Assembly: GCA_002346525.1 (NCBI GenBank)
Contig: DDZY01000022.1
Span: 15,559 to 29,865 of the forward strand
From: Proteobacteria bacterium UBA2996
Lineage (GTDB): Bacteria; Pseudomonadota; Gammaproteobacteria; Arenicellales; UBA868
Length of the DNA: 14,307 nt
Reading direction: 5' to 3'
Shown: positions 1 through 6,252 of the stretch, one piece after another
How positions within the stretch are numbered: position 1 is the stretch's first letter
How the letters are laid out: every line of letters starts with the position of its first letter
Notes under the pieces: generated by a model
What the model saw: the letters and a program-made list of their open reading frames with translations, nothing else
What the model was told of the DNA's origin: nothing
The model's database searches: none
Made by a program: the position numbers and the translations under genes

Positions 1-1244
1 AAACCGATGTGTGCTGGCAGGTCCCTGGGGATTTTCCAAGCGGCGTTTATGCAGCACACCTGCAACAGGGCTCGGAGGAGTTTTACGTCCCGTTTTATGT
101 TCGACCCCCTCGTGGCAAACCTACCGCACGCCTGTGCCTGCTGGTGCCCACTGCCAGTTACTACGCTTATGTGAACCACCACATGAATGTCGATTGGGGT
201 TCACTCATCGAGCACTCTTCCACCTGTTTTGCCACCCTGACCACGGCAGACCTTTATCTGCAGAACCAAACCCCCTTTGGCCTAAGCATGTACGACGATC
301 ACAACGACGGATCCGGCGTCTGTTATGCGTCGCGCCTTCGGCCGATGCTTCGAATGGGTCCGCACGAGGAATTATGGCAATACAACGCGGACAGTCACAT
401 CACCGACTGGCTGGATGAGAAAGGCTACGCCTTCGACGTGGTGACTGATGATGACCTGCACGCCGAAGGATCGAGCCTCATTGAAGGATACGACTGCGTG
501 ATGACGTGCACCCACCCCGAGTACTATTCCCTGCCGATGATGAACGCCCTGCTTTCCTATCAGCATCAGGGCGGGCGGTTTATCTACATGGGGGGCAATG
601 GGTTCTACTGGCGAGTCGCCTATAGCCCGGAGTTTCCTGGCGCCATCGAAATGCGCCGGGCGGAAGATGGCATGCGTAGCTGGATTGCCGAACCCGGCGA
701 ATATCACATGAGCTTCTCGGGAGAACTGTCAGGGCTGTGGTCCCGATCCGGAATCGCGCCCCAAAGGCTCTGCGGCGTGGGGTTCTCTGCCCAGGGATTT
801 AACTTCGGCCGGCCATATCACCGAACCGCTTCCAGCCACGATCCGCGATGCGCATGGATATTCGATGGAATCGCTGAAGACGAGCCGATTGGGGATTTCG
901 GGCTGGTTTTTGGCGGCGCAGCAGGCAGCGAGATTGACAGTGCGGATGTCCGTAAGGGCACCCCCTCTCACGCCCTGGTTGTTGCCACAGCAGACGATTT
1001 CGGGGCGGACTTTCACTGGGTGGTTGAGGACTATCATCACGCCCATTCAGCCGTCAACGGAGAGACCTGTCCGTACGTGCGTTGCGATATGGTCTTCTAT
1101 GAGACCGAAAACGGGGGTGCCGTCTTTTCGACGGGATCAATTGCCTTTGCAGGCTCTCTATCCCACAACGATTACAACAACAACGTCAGCCAGGTGCTCG
1201 AAAATGTTGTCAACCGGTTTCTGGATCCAGATCCTATCGGGTGA
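1..1244 (+). CDS. N,N-dimethylformamidase large-subunit-like protein, 3' part (5' end outside window)
   Basis: The reading frame is open to the left edge (codons from base 3 read T-D-V-C-W-Q), so the GTG at 9 is internal and about 413 residues of the C-terminal part are visible. Counting from that GTG, the segment shows the W-x-x-P...SGVYAA, VPFYVRP and LLVPTASYYAY motifs, then SMYDDH (Y95) and THPEYYS (H169, E171), which are typical of the C-terminal catalytic domain of the DMFase large (beta) subunit. The characterised Paracoccus enzyme hydrolyses dimethylformamide to dimethylamine and formate with a mononuclear iron held by two Tyr and one Glu. Y54, Y95 and E171 are candidate counterparts, with H169 near the site; this is my alignment by eye. 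No small DMFase subunit gene is visible, and many relatives have unknown substrates, so the amide hydrolysed here is open. It is followed after 8 bases by a dioxygenase gene, probably co-transcribed. Confidence 0.82.
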   Translation, partial: TDVCWQVPGDFPSGVYAAHLQQGSEEFYVPFYVRPPRGKPTARLCLLVPTASYYAYVNHHMNVDWGSLIEHSSTCFATLTTADLYLQNQTPFGLSMYDDHNDGSGVCYASRLRPMLRMGPHEELWQYNADSHITDWLDEKGYAFDVVTDDDLHAEGSSLIEGYDCVMTCTHPEYYSLPMMNALLSYQHQGGRFIYMGGNGFYWRVAYSPEFPGAIEMRRAEDGMRSWIAEPGEYHMSFSGELSGLWSRSGIAPQRLCGVGFSAQGFNFGRPYHRTASSHDPRCAWIFDGIAEDEPIGDFGLVFGGAAGSEIDSADVRKGTPSHALVVATADDFGADFHWVVEDYHHAHSAVNGETCPYVRCDMVFYETENGGAVFSTGSIAFAGSLSHNDYNNNVSQVLENVVNRFLDPDPIG

Positions 1245-1252
1245 AGTGAACC

Positions 1253-2125
1253 ATGCGAGTGACTTCCCTACACCCTCTCTTCGGTGTCGAAATCTCAGGC
1301 GTCGCCGCTGAGAGCCTCTCCGAACCTGCCCTGGCCACCGAAATTCGGCACACCGCACACGAACACGGCTTCGTCTTGTTACGAGGAATTCGACTGACCG
1401 CAGATAGCGCAATGACACTGGCCCGGCTGCTGGGCAATCCAGAAATCGGGTACCGGCCTGAATTCACGCATGACCAGTATCCCGAGCTCGTTTTATTGGG
1501 GAATATGGGTGAAGTAGACGGCGGTGTAGCCTATCTGAACACTCAGGGAATCGAATGGCATACCGATGCGACTGGAAAAGGCCTCGCCCCCGGCGTGACG
1601 ATGCTCTACTGTCTGAAGACGCCGATGGAGGCCGGAGATACGCTTTTTGCCAGCACCGACGCGTCTTACGCAGCCCTGGATGACGATCGGTTATCCGCTT
1701 ACGAAGATCTTGAAGTCGTACACAGCTTTAACGTGCACAATGACAAGGTCGCATCGTTTGCCGGTACCAACGTCAGCGTCCAACAGGAGACTCTACGGAA
1801 TCGCTACCCCGACACCACCGATCCAGTGGTGACCATTCACCCGTTCACAAAGAGACCCTGTTTCTTCATAAGTCACCAATTGGTCAGAGAGGTCGTAGGT
1901 TACAGCCAGAAAGAGGGACACGACCTGGTGATGCACTTGGTGCGTTACATCACCGAAGAGCGGTTCGTCTTCCGACATCGGTGGAATGAAGAGGACCTGA
2001 TTATCTTTGACAATATCGCCTGTCTTCACAGTGCCACAGAGTATGATTATGAAGATCAGGATCGGCTTTTCTACCAGATCATCATATCGGGTCAGAATAA
2101 AGCGCAGCACGGGACAAGAGATTAA
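1253..2125 (+). CDS. TauD/TfdA-family Fe(II)/2-oxoglutarate-dependent dioxygenase
   Basis: A 290-residue protein, close to the usual 270-300 for the family. It opens with the family-typical N terminus (LHPLFGVEISGV, residues 6-17) and a GFVLLRGI strand. The iron-binding facial triad is visible as H103-x-D105 (EWHTDAT) and H259 (DNIACLHSATEY); R271 in the following DQDRLFYQ is the expected 2-oxoglutarate carboxylate ligand and T130 in AGDTLFAS is the usual second contact. The enzyme should therefore be an active cytoplasmic hydroxylase that consumes O2 and 2-oxoglutarate. The substrate is not deducible: family members act on taurine, aryloxyalkanoates, alkyl sulfates, carnitine precursors and others. 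The ATG at 1253 lies 8 bases after the upstream stop, with a weak purine stretch (GGGTGAAGTGA) before it, so it is probably translated from the same mRNA as the DMFase-like gene. No clear terminator follows. Confidence 0.9.
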   Translation: MRVTSLHPLFGVEISGVAAESLSEPALATEIRHTAHEHGFVLLRGIRLTADSAMTLARLLGNPEIGYRPEFTHDQYPELVLLGNMGEVDGGVAYLNTQGIEWHTDATGKGLAPGVTMLYCLKTPMEAGDTLFASTDASYAALDDDRLSAYEDLEVVHSFNVHNDKVASFAGTNVSVQQETLRNRYPDTTDPVVTIHPFTKRPCFFISHQLVREVVGYSQKEGHDLVMHLVRYITEERFVFRHRWNEEDLIIFDNIACLHSATEYDYEDQDRLFYQIIISGQNKAQHGTRD

Positions 2126-2136
2126 GTAAAAAAATC

Positions 2137-2167
2137 TTGCAGATATTCCGCCAAATCCGGGTACCAT
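2137..2167 (+). promoter_or_regulatory. Candidate promoter of the tRNA-Glu gene
   Basis: TTGCAG at 2137-2142 and TACCAT at 2162-2167 resemble -35 and -10 boxes with a long 19-base spacer. The following AGCGGCGG is GC-rich, like the discriminators of stable-RNA promoters under stringent control. Transcription would begin near 2174, giving a leader of about 50 bases before the tRNA. The boxes are imperfect, so this is a weak call supported mainly by position. Confidence 0.35.
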
Positions 2168-2201
2168 AGCGGCGGAGTAAAAGATGATTTGGACTACGTC
2201 T

Positions 2202-2216
2202 CTCAGCAGAGCTGAG
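2202..2216 (+). other. Perfect hairpin in the tRNA leader
   Basis: CTCAGC (2202-2207), loop AGA, GCTGAG (2211-2216) form a perfect 6-bp stem that ends 9 bases before the tRNA acceptor stem. It may guide 5' processing of the precursor by RNase P or an endonuclease. There is no following U run, so it is not a terminator. Confidence 0.5.
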
Positions 2217-2225
2217 CAATAACTC

Positions 2226-2300
2226 GCTCCCTTCGTCTAGCGGTCAGGACGCTGGCCTCTCACGCCGGAAACAGGGGTTCGATTCCCCTAGGGAGCGCCA
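2226..2300 (+). tRNA. tRNA-Glu (anticodon CUC), CCA encoded
   Basis: The full cloverleaf can be folded by eye. The acceptor stem GCTCCCT (2226-2232) pairs perfectly with AGGGAGC (2290-2296). The anticodon stem CTGGC/GCCGG closes the loop CTCTCAC, giving anticodon CUC, which reads GAG. The T stem AGGGG/CCCCT (2273-2277 with 2285-2289) closes TTCGATT. Discriminator G2297 is followed by an encoded CCA (2298-2300). The sequence between acceptor and D stem (TTCGTCTAG) and the overall form match bacterial tRNA-Glu. The CUC anticodon is the rarer isoacceptor; the UUC form usually lies in rRNA operons. The gene stands alone between the dioxygenase gene and the convergent Amt-GGDEF gene. No copy of its 3' end is repeated elsewhere in the window, so there is no sign of an integrated element here. 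Confidence 0.95.
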
Positions 2301-2360
2301 TCCAATCCCCAGCTCGGTCTCGCCAACCTTGGGGACTCGGCTAAAACAGCAACGCCTCGC

Positions 2361-4223
2361 TTAAAGTGTTTGAACCTGGTTTCGGCCGCTTTCTTTTGCT
2401 TGGTATAAGGCTTGATCAGCGCGGTTCAGCGTATCACCTGGTTCTTCCCCCGCGCGGTGGGTGGTGATCCCAGCACTCACAGTCAGTGGGATCACTTGGC
2501 CGTCAAAATTCAGAGGATTCTCTTCAACCGCGCGACGAACGCGTTCGGCAAGCTGTTCGAACGCTGAATCTTTTTTGGACTCGTTGGATTCTTGTACGAG
2601 ATAAATAACAAACTCTTCTCCCCCAAAACGCCCGAACTGTGCCCCATCACTTAAAGCGGCCCGAATCCGGTGAACCACGTGCAGGATTGCGGCATCCCCC
2701 GCAATATGACCAAAAGTGTCATTGACCTTCTTGAAGTGATCAATATCCAGCATTGCTACGCCGCATGATGCAAGGTCAGGATCCAATCGATCCACATCCT
2801 GGCAGAATCTGTCATACCAGGTGCGGCGGTTCAGGCATTCCGTTAAGGGATCGTGTTCTGCAAGCCATGTTGCCTGCTCGAGAGCGCTGTTCTTCTCCCG
2901 TTCCTCCGTATTCACACGATCCAGCACGGCGTTATAAAAAGTTGCTATATGGTGTGCCTCAGTCTGGACATCGACGGCCACGGGCTTTGAAAAATTCCCC
3001 GTGCTTGCCTGGTAACTCATCTGCCGGATGAGATCGAGAGTCGAGGTTTGCGCATCGTGCTCAATAATGTTCAATCCGACCACTTCAGCCTGCGGGGTAA
3101 CCCTATAGGAAACGAACTTTCCGCTTATAAAGAAGAACAGCAGGGCAAGGGGAAACACATATCCACCGACAACGATAATGCCCAGGGCTTGAATCCCCAG
3201 AAACGAGAGCATGTTTAGACCATCAGGCGCCGGAACAAACAGTGCCACGGCGAGGGTTCCCCAGATCCCTGCACCGAGATGCACTGGAATGGCTCCCACC
3301 GCATCGTCCAACTTGAATTGCTCTAGCAGTTCTCCTACGAAAATAACAACCAAGCCCCCGACAAATCCAATAGCCGCAGCCATCCAGGGAAGTACGGCAT
3401 CACAATTTGCCGTCACCGCCACTAGCCCGCCCAAACTCCCATTTAGGATATCGAGTGCGCGTGGCTTTCCATACCGCACGCGGGTGAGCAAAAGAGTCGA
3501 CACAATACCGAAGACTCCCCCAACAATTGTGTTCGTCACGATAATCGGTACTCGGTCTGACGCCGCAAGCGTGCTTCCCCCGTTAAATCCCAACCAGCCA
3601 AACCAGAGAAGAAACACGCCAAGTGAGGTCAAGGTGACACTATTCGGCTCTATTCCTCTCTCATCGTCGAAGCGTCCGATCCGCGGGCCAATATGAATAA
3701 TCGCGGCCAACGCGACCCATCCCCCAACTGAATGAACCACGGTAGAACCGGCGAAGTCATGAAATCCCAAATTGGTCAGCCAAGCCCCTTCTCCTCCAGA
3801 GAAAAACAGTCCACCCCAAATCCAGTGGCCCACTATCGGATAGACCAGGAGCACCATAAAGATTGCAACGAAACAGTAGCCATAAAATGACATTCGCTCT
3901 GCCACCGCTCCCGATAGGATTGTCGTTGCGGTTGCGCAGAACATCGCCTGGAAAATGAAGACAAGGTAGGTATAGGAATCCAAAGATTCCATTAACGAGA
4001 AAGGTTCGCCAATCCATCCACCCAGAGAGGGGCCGAACATGACGCTGAATCCAATCAGTGCAAATCCAACAACGCTGATCGCAAAATCTACGGTGTTCTT
4101 GATTACAACGTTGATCGTATTCTTAGCCCGAATTAATCCGGCCTCAAGACAACTGAATCCCGCCTGCATGAACAATACCATGCAGGAGCAGAAGAGAATC
4201 CAGACCATGTCAATCTGATTCAT
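2361..4223 (-). CDS. Ammonium transporter (Amt)-GGDEF diguanylate cyclase fusion
   Basis: Numbering is from the upstream ATG at 4232 (623 residues); the second ATG at 4223 (residue 4) is the likelier start because AAAGGA (4232-4237) sits 8 bases before it. Residues about 8-375 form an Amt channel with some 11 membrane segments and no signal peptide. The pore twin histidines H167 (DFAGSTVVH) and H318 (AIPVH) are kept, as are the phenylalanine-gate candidates F98 and F216 and the W139 recruitment site. A linker (about 376-455) with the Amt tail motif VGLNIIEHD leads to a GGDEF domain (about 456-620): DPLTECLNRR, metal-binding D496-x-D498, N504 and D513, and the active-site GGEEF at 537-541. This should make c-di-GMP in the cytoplasm in response to external ammonium, transporting or only sensing it. 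The RxxD inhibitory site is absent (S528...A531). Amt fusions to kinases and GGDEF domains are known but few are characterised. Confidence 0.93.
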   Translation of the reverse strand: MNQIDMVWILFCSCMVLFMQAGFSCLEAGLIRAKNTINVVIKNTVDFAISVVGFALIGFSVMFGPSLGGWIGEPFSLMESLDSYTYLVFIFQAMFCATATTILSGAVAERMSFYGYCFVAIFMVLLVYPIVGHWIWGGLFFSGGEGAWLTNLGFHDFAGSTVVHSVGGWVALAAIIHIGPRIGRFDDERGIEPNSVTLTSLGVFLLWFGWLGFNGGSTLAASDRVPIIVTNTIVGGVFGIVSTLLLTRVRYGKPRALDILNGSLGGLVAVTANCDAVLPWMAAAIGFVGGLVVIFVGELLEQFKLDDAVGAIPVHLGAGIWGTLAVALFVPAPDGLNMLSFLGIQALGIIVVGGYVFPLALLFFFISGKFVSYRVTPQAEVVGLNIIEHDAQTSTLDLIRQMSYQASTGNFSKPVAVDVQTEAHHIATFYNAVLDRVNTEEREKNSALEQATWLAEHDPLTECLNRRTWYDRFCQDVDRLDPDLASCGVAMLDIDHFKKVNDTFGHIAGDAAILHVVHRIRAALSDGAQFGRFGGEEFVIYLVQESNESKKDSAFEQLAERVRRAVEENPLNFDGQVIPLTVSAGITTHRAGEEPGDTLNRADQALYQAKESGRNQVQTL

Positions 4224-4231
4224 TTGGAGCA

Positions 4232-4237
4232 TCCTTT
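4232..4237 (-). promoter_or_regulatory. Ribosome binding site deciding the Amt-GGDEF start
   Basis: On the minus strand AAAGGA lies directly on top of the first ATG (4232-4230) but at a normal distance, 8 bases, before the second ATG (4223-4221). This favours a protein beginning MNQIDMVW. Confidence 0.6.
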
Positions 4238-4269
4238 ATCCGATCCCGATCATTCCAGAACGCACGATC

Positions 4270-4298
4270 AGTATCCGGCGGCGGCGCGGCCTTGTCAA
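4270..4298 (-). promoter_or_regulatory. Sigma-70 promoter of the Amt-GGDEF gene
   Basis: Read on the minus strand, a perfect -35 box TTGACA (4298-4293) and a -10 box GATACT (4275-4270) are separated by exactly 17 bases. Transcription should start near 4263, giving a leader of about 40 bases. No sigma-54 (NtrC-type) box is obvious here, so expression may be constitutive rather than induced by nitrogen starvation. The promoter lies in the 120-base gap after the MFS gene, making the fusion gene a separate unit. Confidence 0.7.
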
Positions 4299-4343
4299 AG
4301 CCTTCCTCAGGCCCCAAGAACCAATGAGGGGCGGCGCTCTTCA

Positions 4344-5546
4344 CTAATTTGTTCTCAGAAGACGACGCAACGGGAAGACGCCCATCAAAAGTACAACTCC
4401 CAGAAGCGCTAGCACCATCAGACTGCTGCTGAAGTGACCATGAGCACTAAACAGGATACCGATCAATACCGGCCCCCCCACCCCTCCGACTTCTGCCGCA
4501 GAAAAGAAAAACCCTCCCGCCGTACCAGATCGTGTGGCCCCGACTCCAGGGACTTCGACCAAGGTGAGGACCAGTACGGTCATCATGGAACCCGCCGCAA
4601 TTCCCTCGACGACGAGCGTGACATAAAGCCAAATGCCGTGCGGTTGGGCAAGCAGGGAGAGACTGGCCAAAGTAGAACAGGCAAATAGCAGAGTGAGCAC
4701 CGCAAATCGCCGGGACCCCACCGCCATCCGCGGAAGCGTTAACGCGCTTAACACGCCGACGGCCACGGGTATCGTAGCAAGGGCACTGGCTCTATTTGGG
4801 CTAGCGCCAAAGTTTTTAAGTATCTCAACCAGCCAATTGCCCATTCCATGGTTTATTGCGAATACGGCCACGCTCATCGACAGGATTAATCGCACTGCGG
4901 GAATCCTCACTACCTCCGCCAGATCAGACAGGCCGATCTTTTCTTCGCTCCCAACCGGTGTCGCGGCGTCGCCTCGTGCCACCAGCAGCCAGAAAACTCC
5001 CGAGGCGATGCATATCCAGCCCCAGATCTGAAGAAGCAGGCGCCAGTTCCCGTCCAGCAGAGGGAGAGCAACTGATTGAGTCAGGCCCAGAGCGGCAACC
5101 GCTCCGATCCCCGGGCCTGTGATATAGATGCCCATCGCGAGTCCCCGGTGCGCGCCTTCAAAATGCTCGCGAACGACTTTGGGCGCACCCGCAGAAATCA
5201 GGGGACCCCCAAGACCAAACAGCGCCACAGCAACCAGCAGTTCTGTATATTCCCCGGCGAATCCCCTAAAAATTCCGGAAAGCCCCATAATCGCAGCGCC
5301 GATCGCTAATCCCCATCTGGCGCCGATACGATCCAGAAGCATGCCGCAGGGGATCGCGGCAAAAATATAGACGAACTGCCAAGCACCCATGACGGTGCCC
5401 ATTGCGCTATGACTGAAACGAAGGTCTGCTTCGATCTCTGATACCAGCGGTGCCAAACTCGCCATACTCAGCCCGAGAGCCATATAGCAAAACCACAAGC
5501 CTGCCAGCATCCACCAGCGGCGAGCTCCGTATTCAGTCCGAGTCAA
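4344..5546 (-). CDS. MFS permease, CynX/NimT-like
   Basis: A 400-residue polytopic protein with 12 predicted membrane segments, the usual length for small major-facilitator permeases. Motif A is clear between segments 2 and 3 (G68-MLLDRIGAR, with D72, R73 and R77), and a glycine-rich motif C-like stretch (TGPGIGAV, residues 143-150) lies in segment 5. The APKVVREHFEGAHRGLAMGI type of loop before it is seen in the CynX/NimT/NarK group. It sits in the inner membrane and probably imports the substrate of the upstream enzymes, or exports a product. Translation begins at a TTG that overlaps the DUF3726 gene's end by 14 bases, so it is probably coupled to that gene; an ATG at residue 13 would cut into the first membrane segment. 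It is the last gene of the row. The substrate cannot be told from sequence. Confidence 0.87.
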   Translation of the reverse strand: MTRTEYGARRWWMLAGLWFCYMALGLSMASLAPLVSEIEADLRFSHSAMGTVMGAWQFVYIFAAIPCGMLLDRIGARWGLAIGAAIMGLSGIFRGFAGEYTELLVAVALFGLGGPLISAGAPKVVREHFEGAHRGLAMGIYITGPGIGAVAALGLTQSVALPLLDGNWRLLLQIWGWICIASGVFWLLVARGDAATPVGSEEKIGLSDLAEVVRIPAVRLILSMSVAVFAINHGMGNWLVEILKNFGASPNRASALATIPVAVGVLSALTLPRMAVGSRRFAVLTLLFACSTLASLSLLAQPHGIWLYVTLVVEGIAAGSMMTVLVLTLVEVPGVGATRSGTAGGFFFSAAEVGGVGGPVLIGILFSAHGHFSSSLMVLALLGVVLLMGVFPLRRLLRTN

Positions 5547-6252
5547 CTATCCCGGCACCTGCGCCGAACTTTAAAGAATGTTCCGACTCCGGAACCAGCA
5601 ACCGGTCTGAGAAAGTCTTCAGCTGAGCAATAATATCCGGGCTGGCGCAAAGCCCTTTGAGGCGGCAGACCTCTTGAAACCGCGCTTCTTTCTCAACATC
5701 AATCAGCACTGTGCCCTCGCCGTCAAACCCGGACTGTTCTGTCGACAGACGGATCACCCCTTTGTCTATCCCGCTGGAAGTTCGGTGCTCAAGCTCTTTG
5801 CTCACGCAGGTTATCTCTGCACCTGGGCCAGAAATAAAAACTTCGTCTGGCGTAACTATCCTTAAATACCGTTCTCTTCGAAGAAGACGGTGGGAAAGTA
5901 CCAGCGCCGCCGCCACCAGGCGCGGGCTCTCTGTTTCCGGCAGCAACACTTCCTCACCGGCTTGGGGCCAGTCCAACTGGAGTAAATCGCAAGCCGCTGT
6001 AGCCAAGTACACCGCAGATACTCTGCCTGAGGAGATTGCTTCGTCTGTGTTCAGGAGGTCGGGAAAGCGTGCCTCAGTCCGCCCTTCATCGAGGGTGGCA
6101 AGCGCCACATGGACTTCGTATTCTCCCGGGAATCCGCAGATCTGAAGCCAGATAACGGGATCGATCAGATCCTCCGCTAGCCCCAGTGGGAGTCCAACGC
6201 CGCGACCGGCTTTAACCAGAAGTTGACTGAACTCCGTGGAGGACTGGCGCAT
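5533..6252 (-). CDS. DUF3726-type protein of unknown function
   Basis: I take the start at the ATG at 6252, giving 239 residues (MRQSSTEFSQLL...). It overlaps the TGA of the preceding gene as TGATG and lacks its own Shine-Dalgarno, which implies termination-reinitiation. A longer frame opens at 6285 inside the upstream gene, but the added 11 residues look like read-through. From memory of the family, the N-terminal pattern, a charged helix followed by KAGRGVGLPLGLAEDLIDPVIWL split around residues 14-36, is the DUF3726 hallmark (G-x-G-L-x-x-GLAED-x-x-x-x-x-x-WL). There is no signal peptide or membrane segment; it should be cytoplasmic. No catalytic motif is recognisable. It is locked between the 579-residue unknown protein and the permease, so the two unknowns may form one complex or pathway step. 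Confidence 0.75.
   Translation of the reverse strand: MRQSSTEFSQLLVKAGRGVGLPLGLAEDLIDPVIWLQICGFPGEYEVHVALATLDEGRTEARFPDLLNTDEAISSGRVSAVYLATAACDLLQLDWPQAGEEVLLPETESPRLVAAALVLSHRLLRRERYLRIVTPDEVFISGPGAEITCVSKELEHRTSSGIDKGVIRLSTEQSGFDGEGTVLIDVEKEARFQEVCRLKGLCASPDIIAQLKTFSDRLLVPESEHSLKFGAGAGIVDSD

Noticed and set aside
2226..2300. tRNA 3' end as an att site with a repeat inside the window
   Set aside because: I found no second copy of the 3' end in the window and no integrase gene.
2306..2335. Hairpin TCCCCA...TGGGGA between the tRNA and the Amt-GGDEF gene as a shared terminator
   Set aside because: The stem is only 6 bp with an 18-base loop, and neither strand has a U run after it, so it does not meet the intrinsic-terminator pattern.
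3211..3696. 161-codon open frame on the plus strand inside the Amt-GGDEF gene
   Set aside because: Its proline-, serine- and arginine-rich translation is the antisense shadow of hydrophobic Amt segments, and the opposite frame has clear domain motifs.
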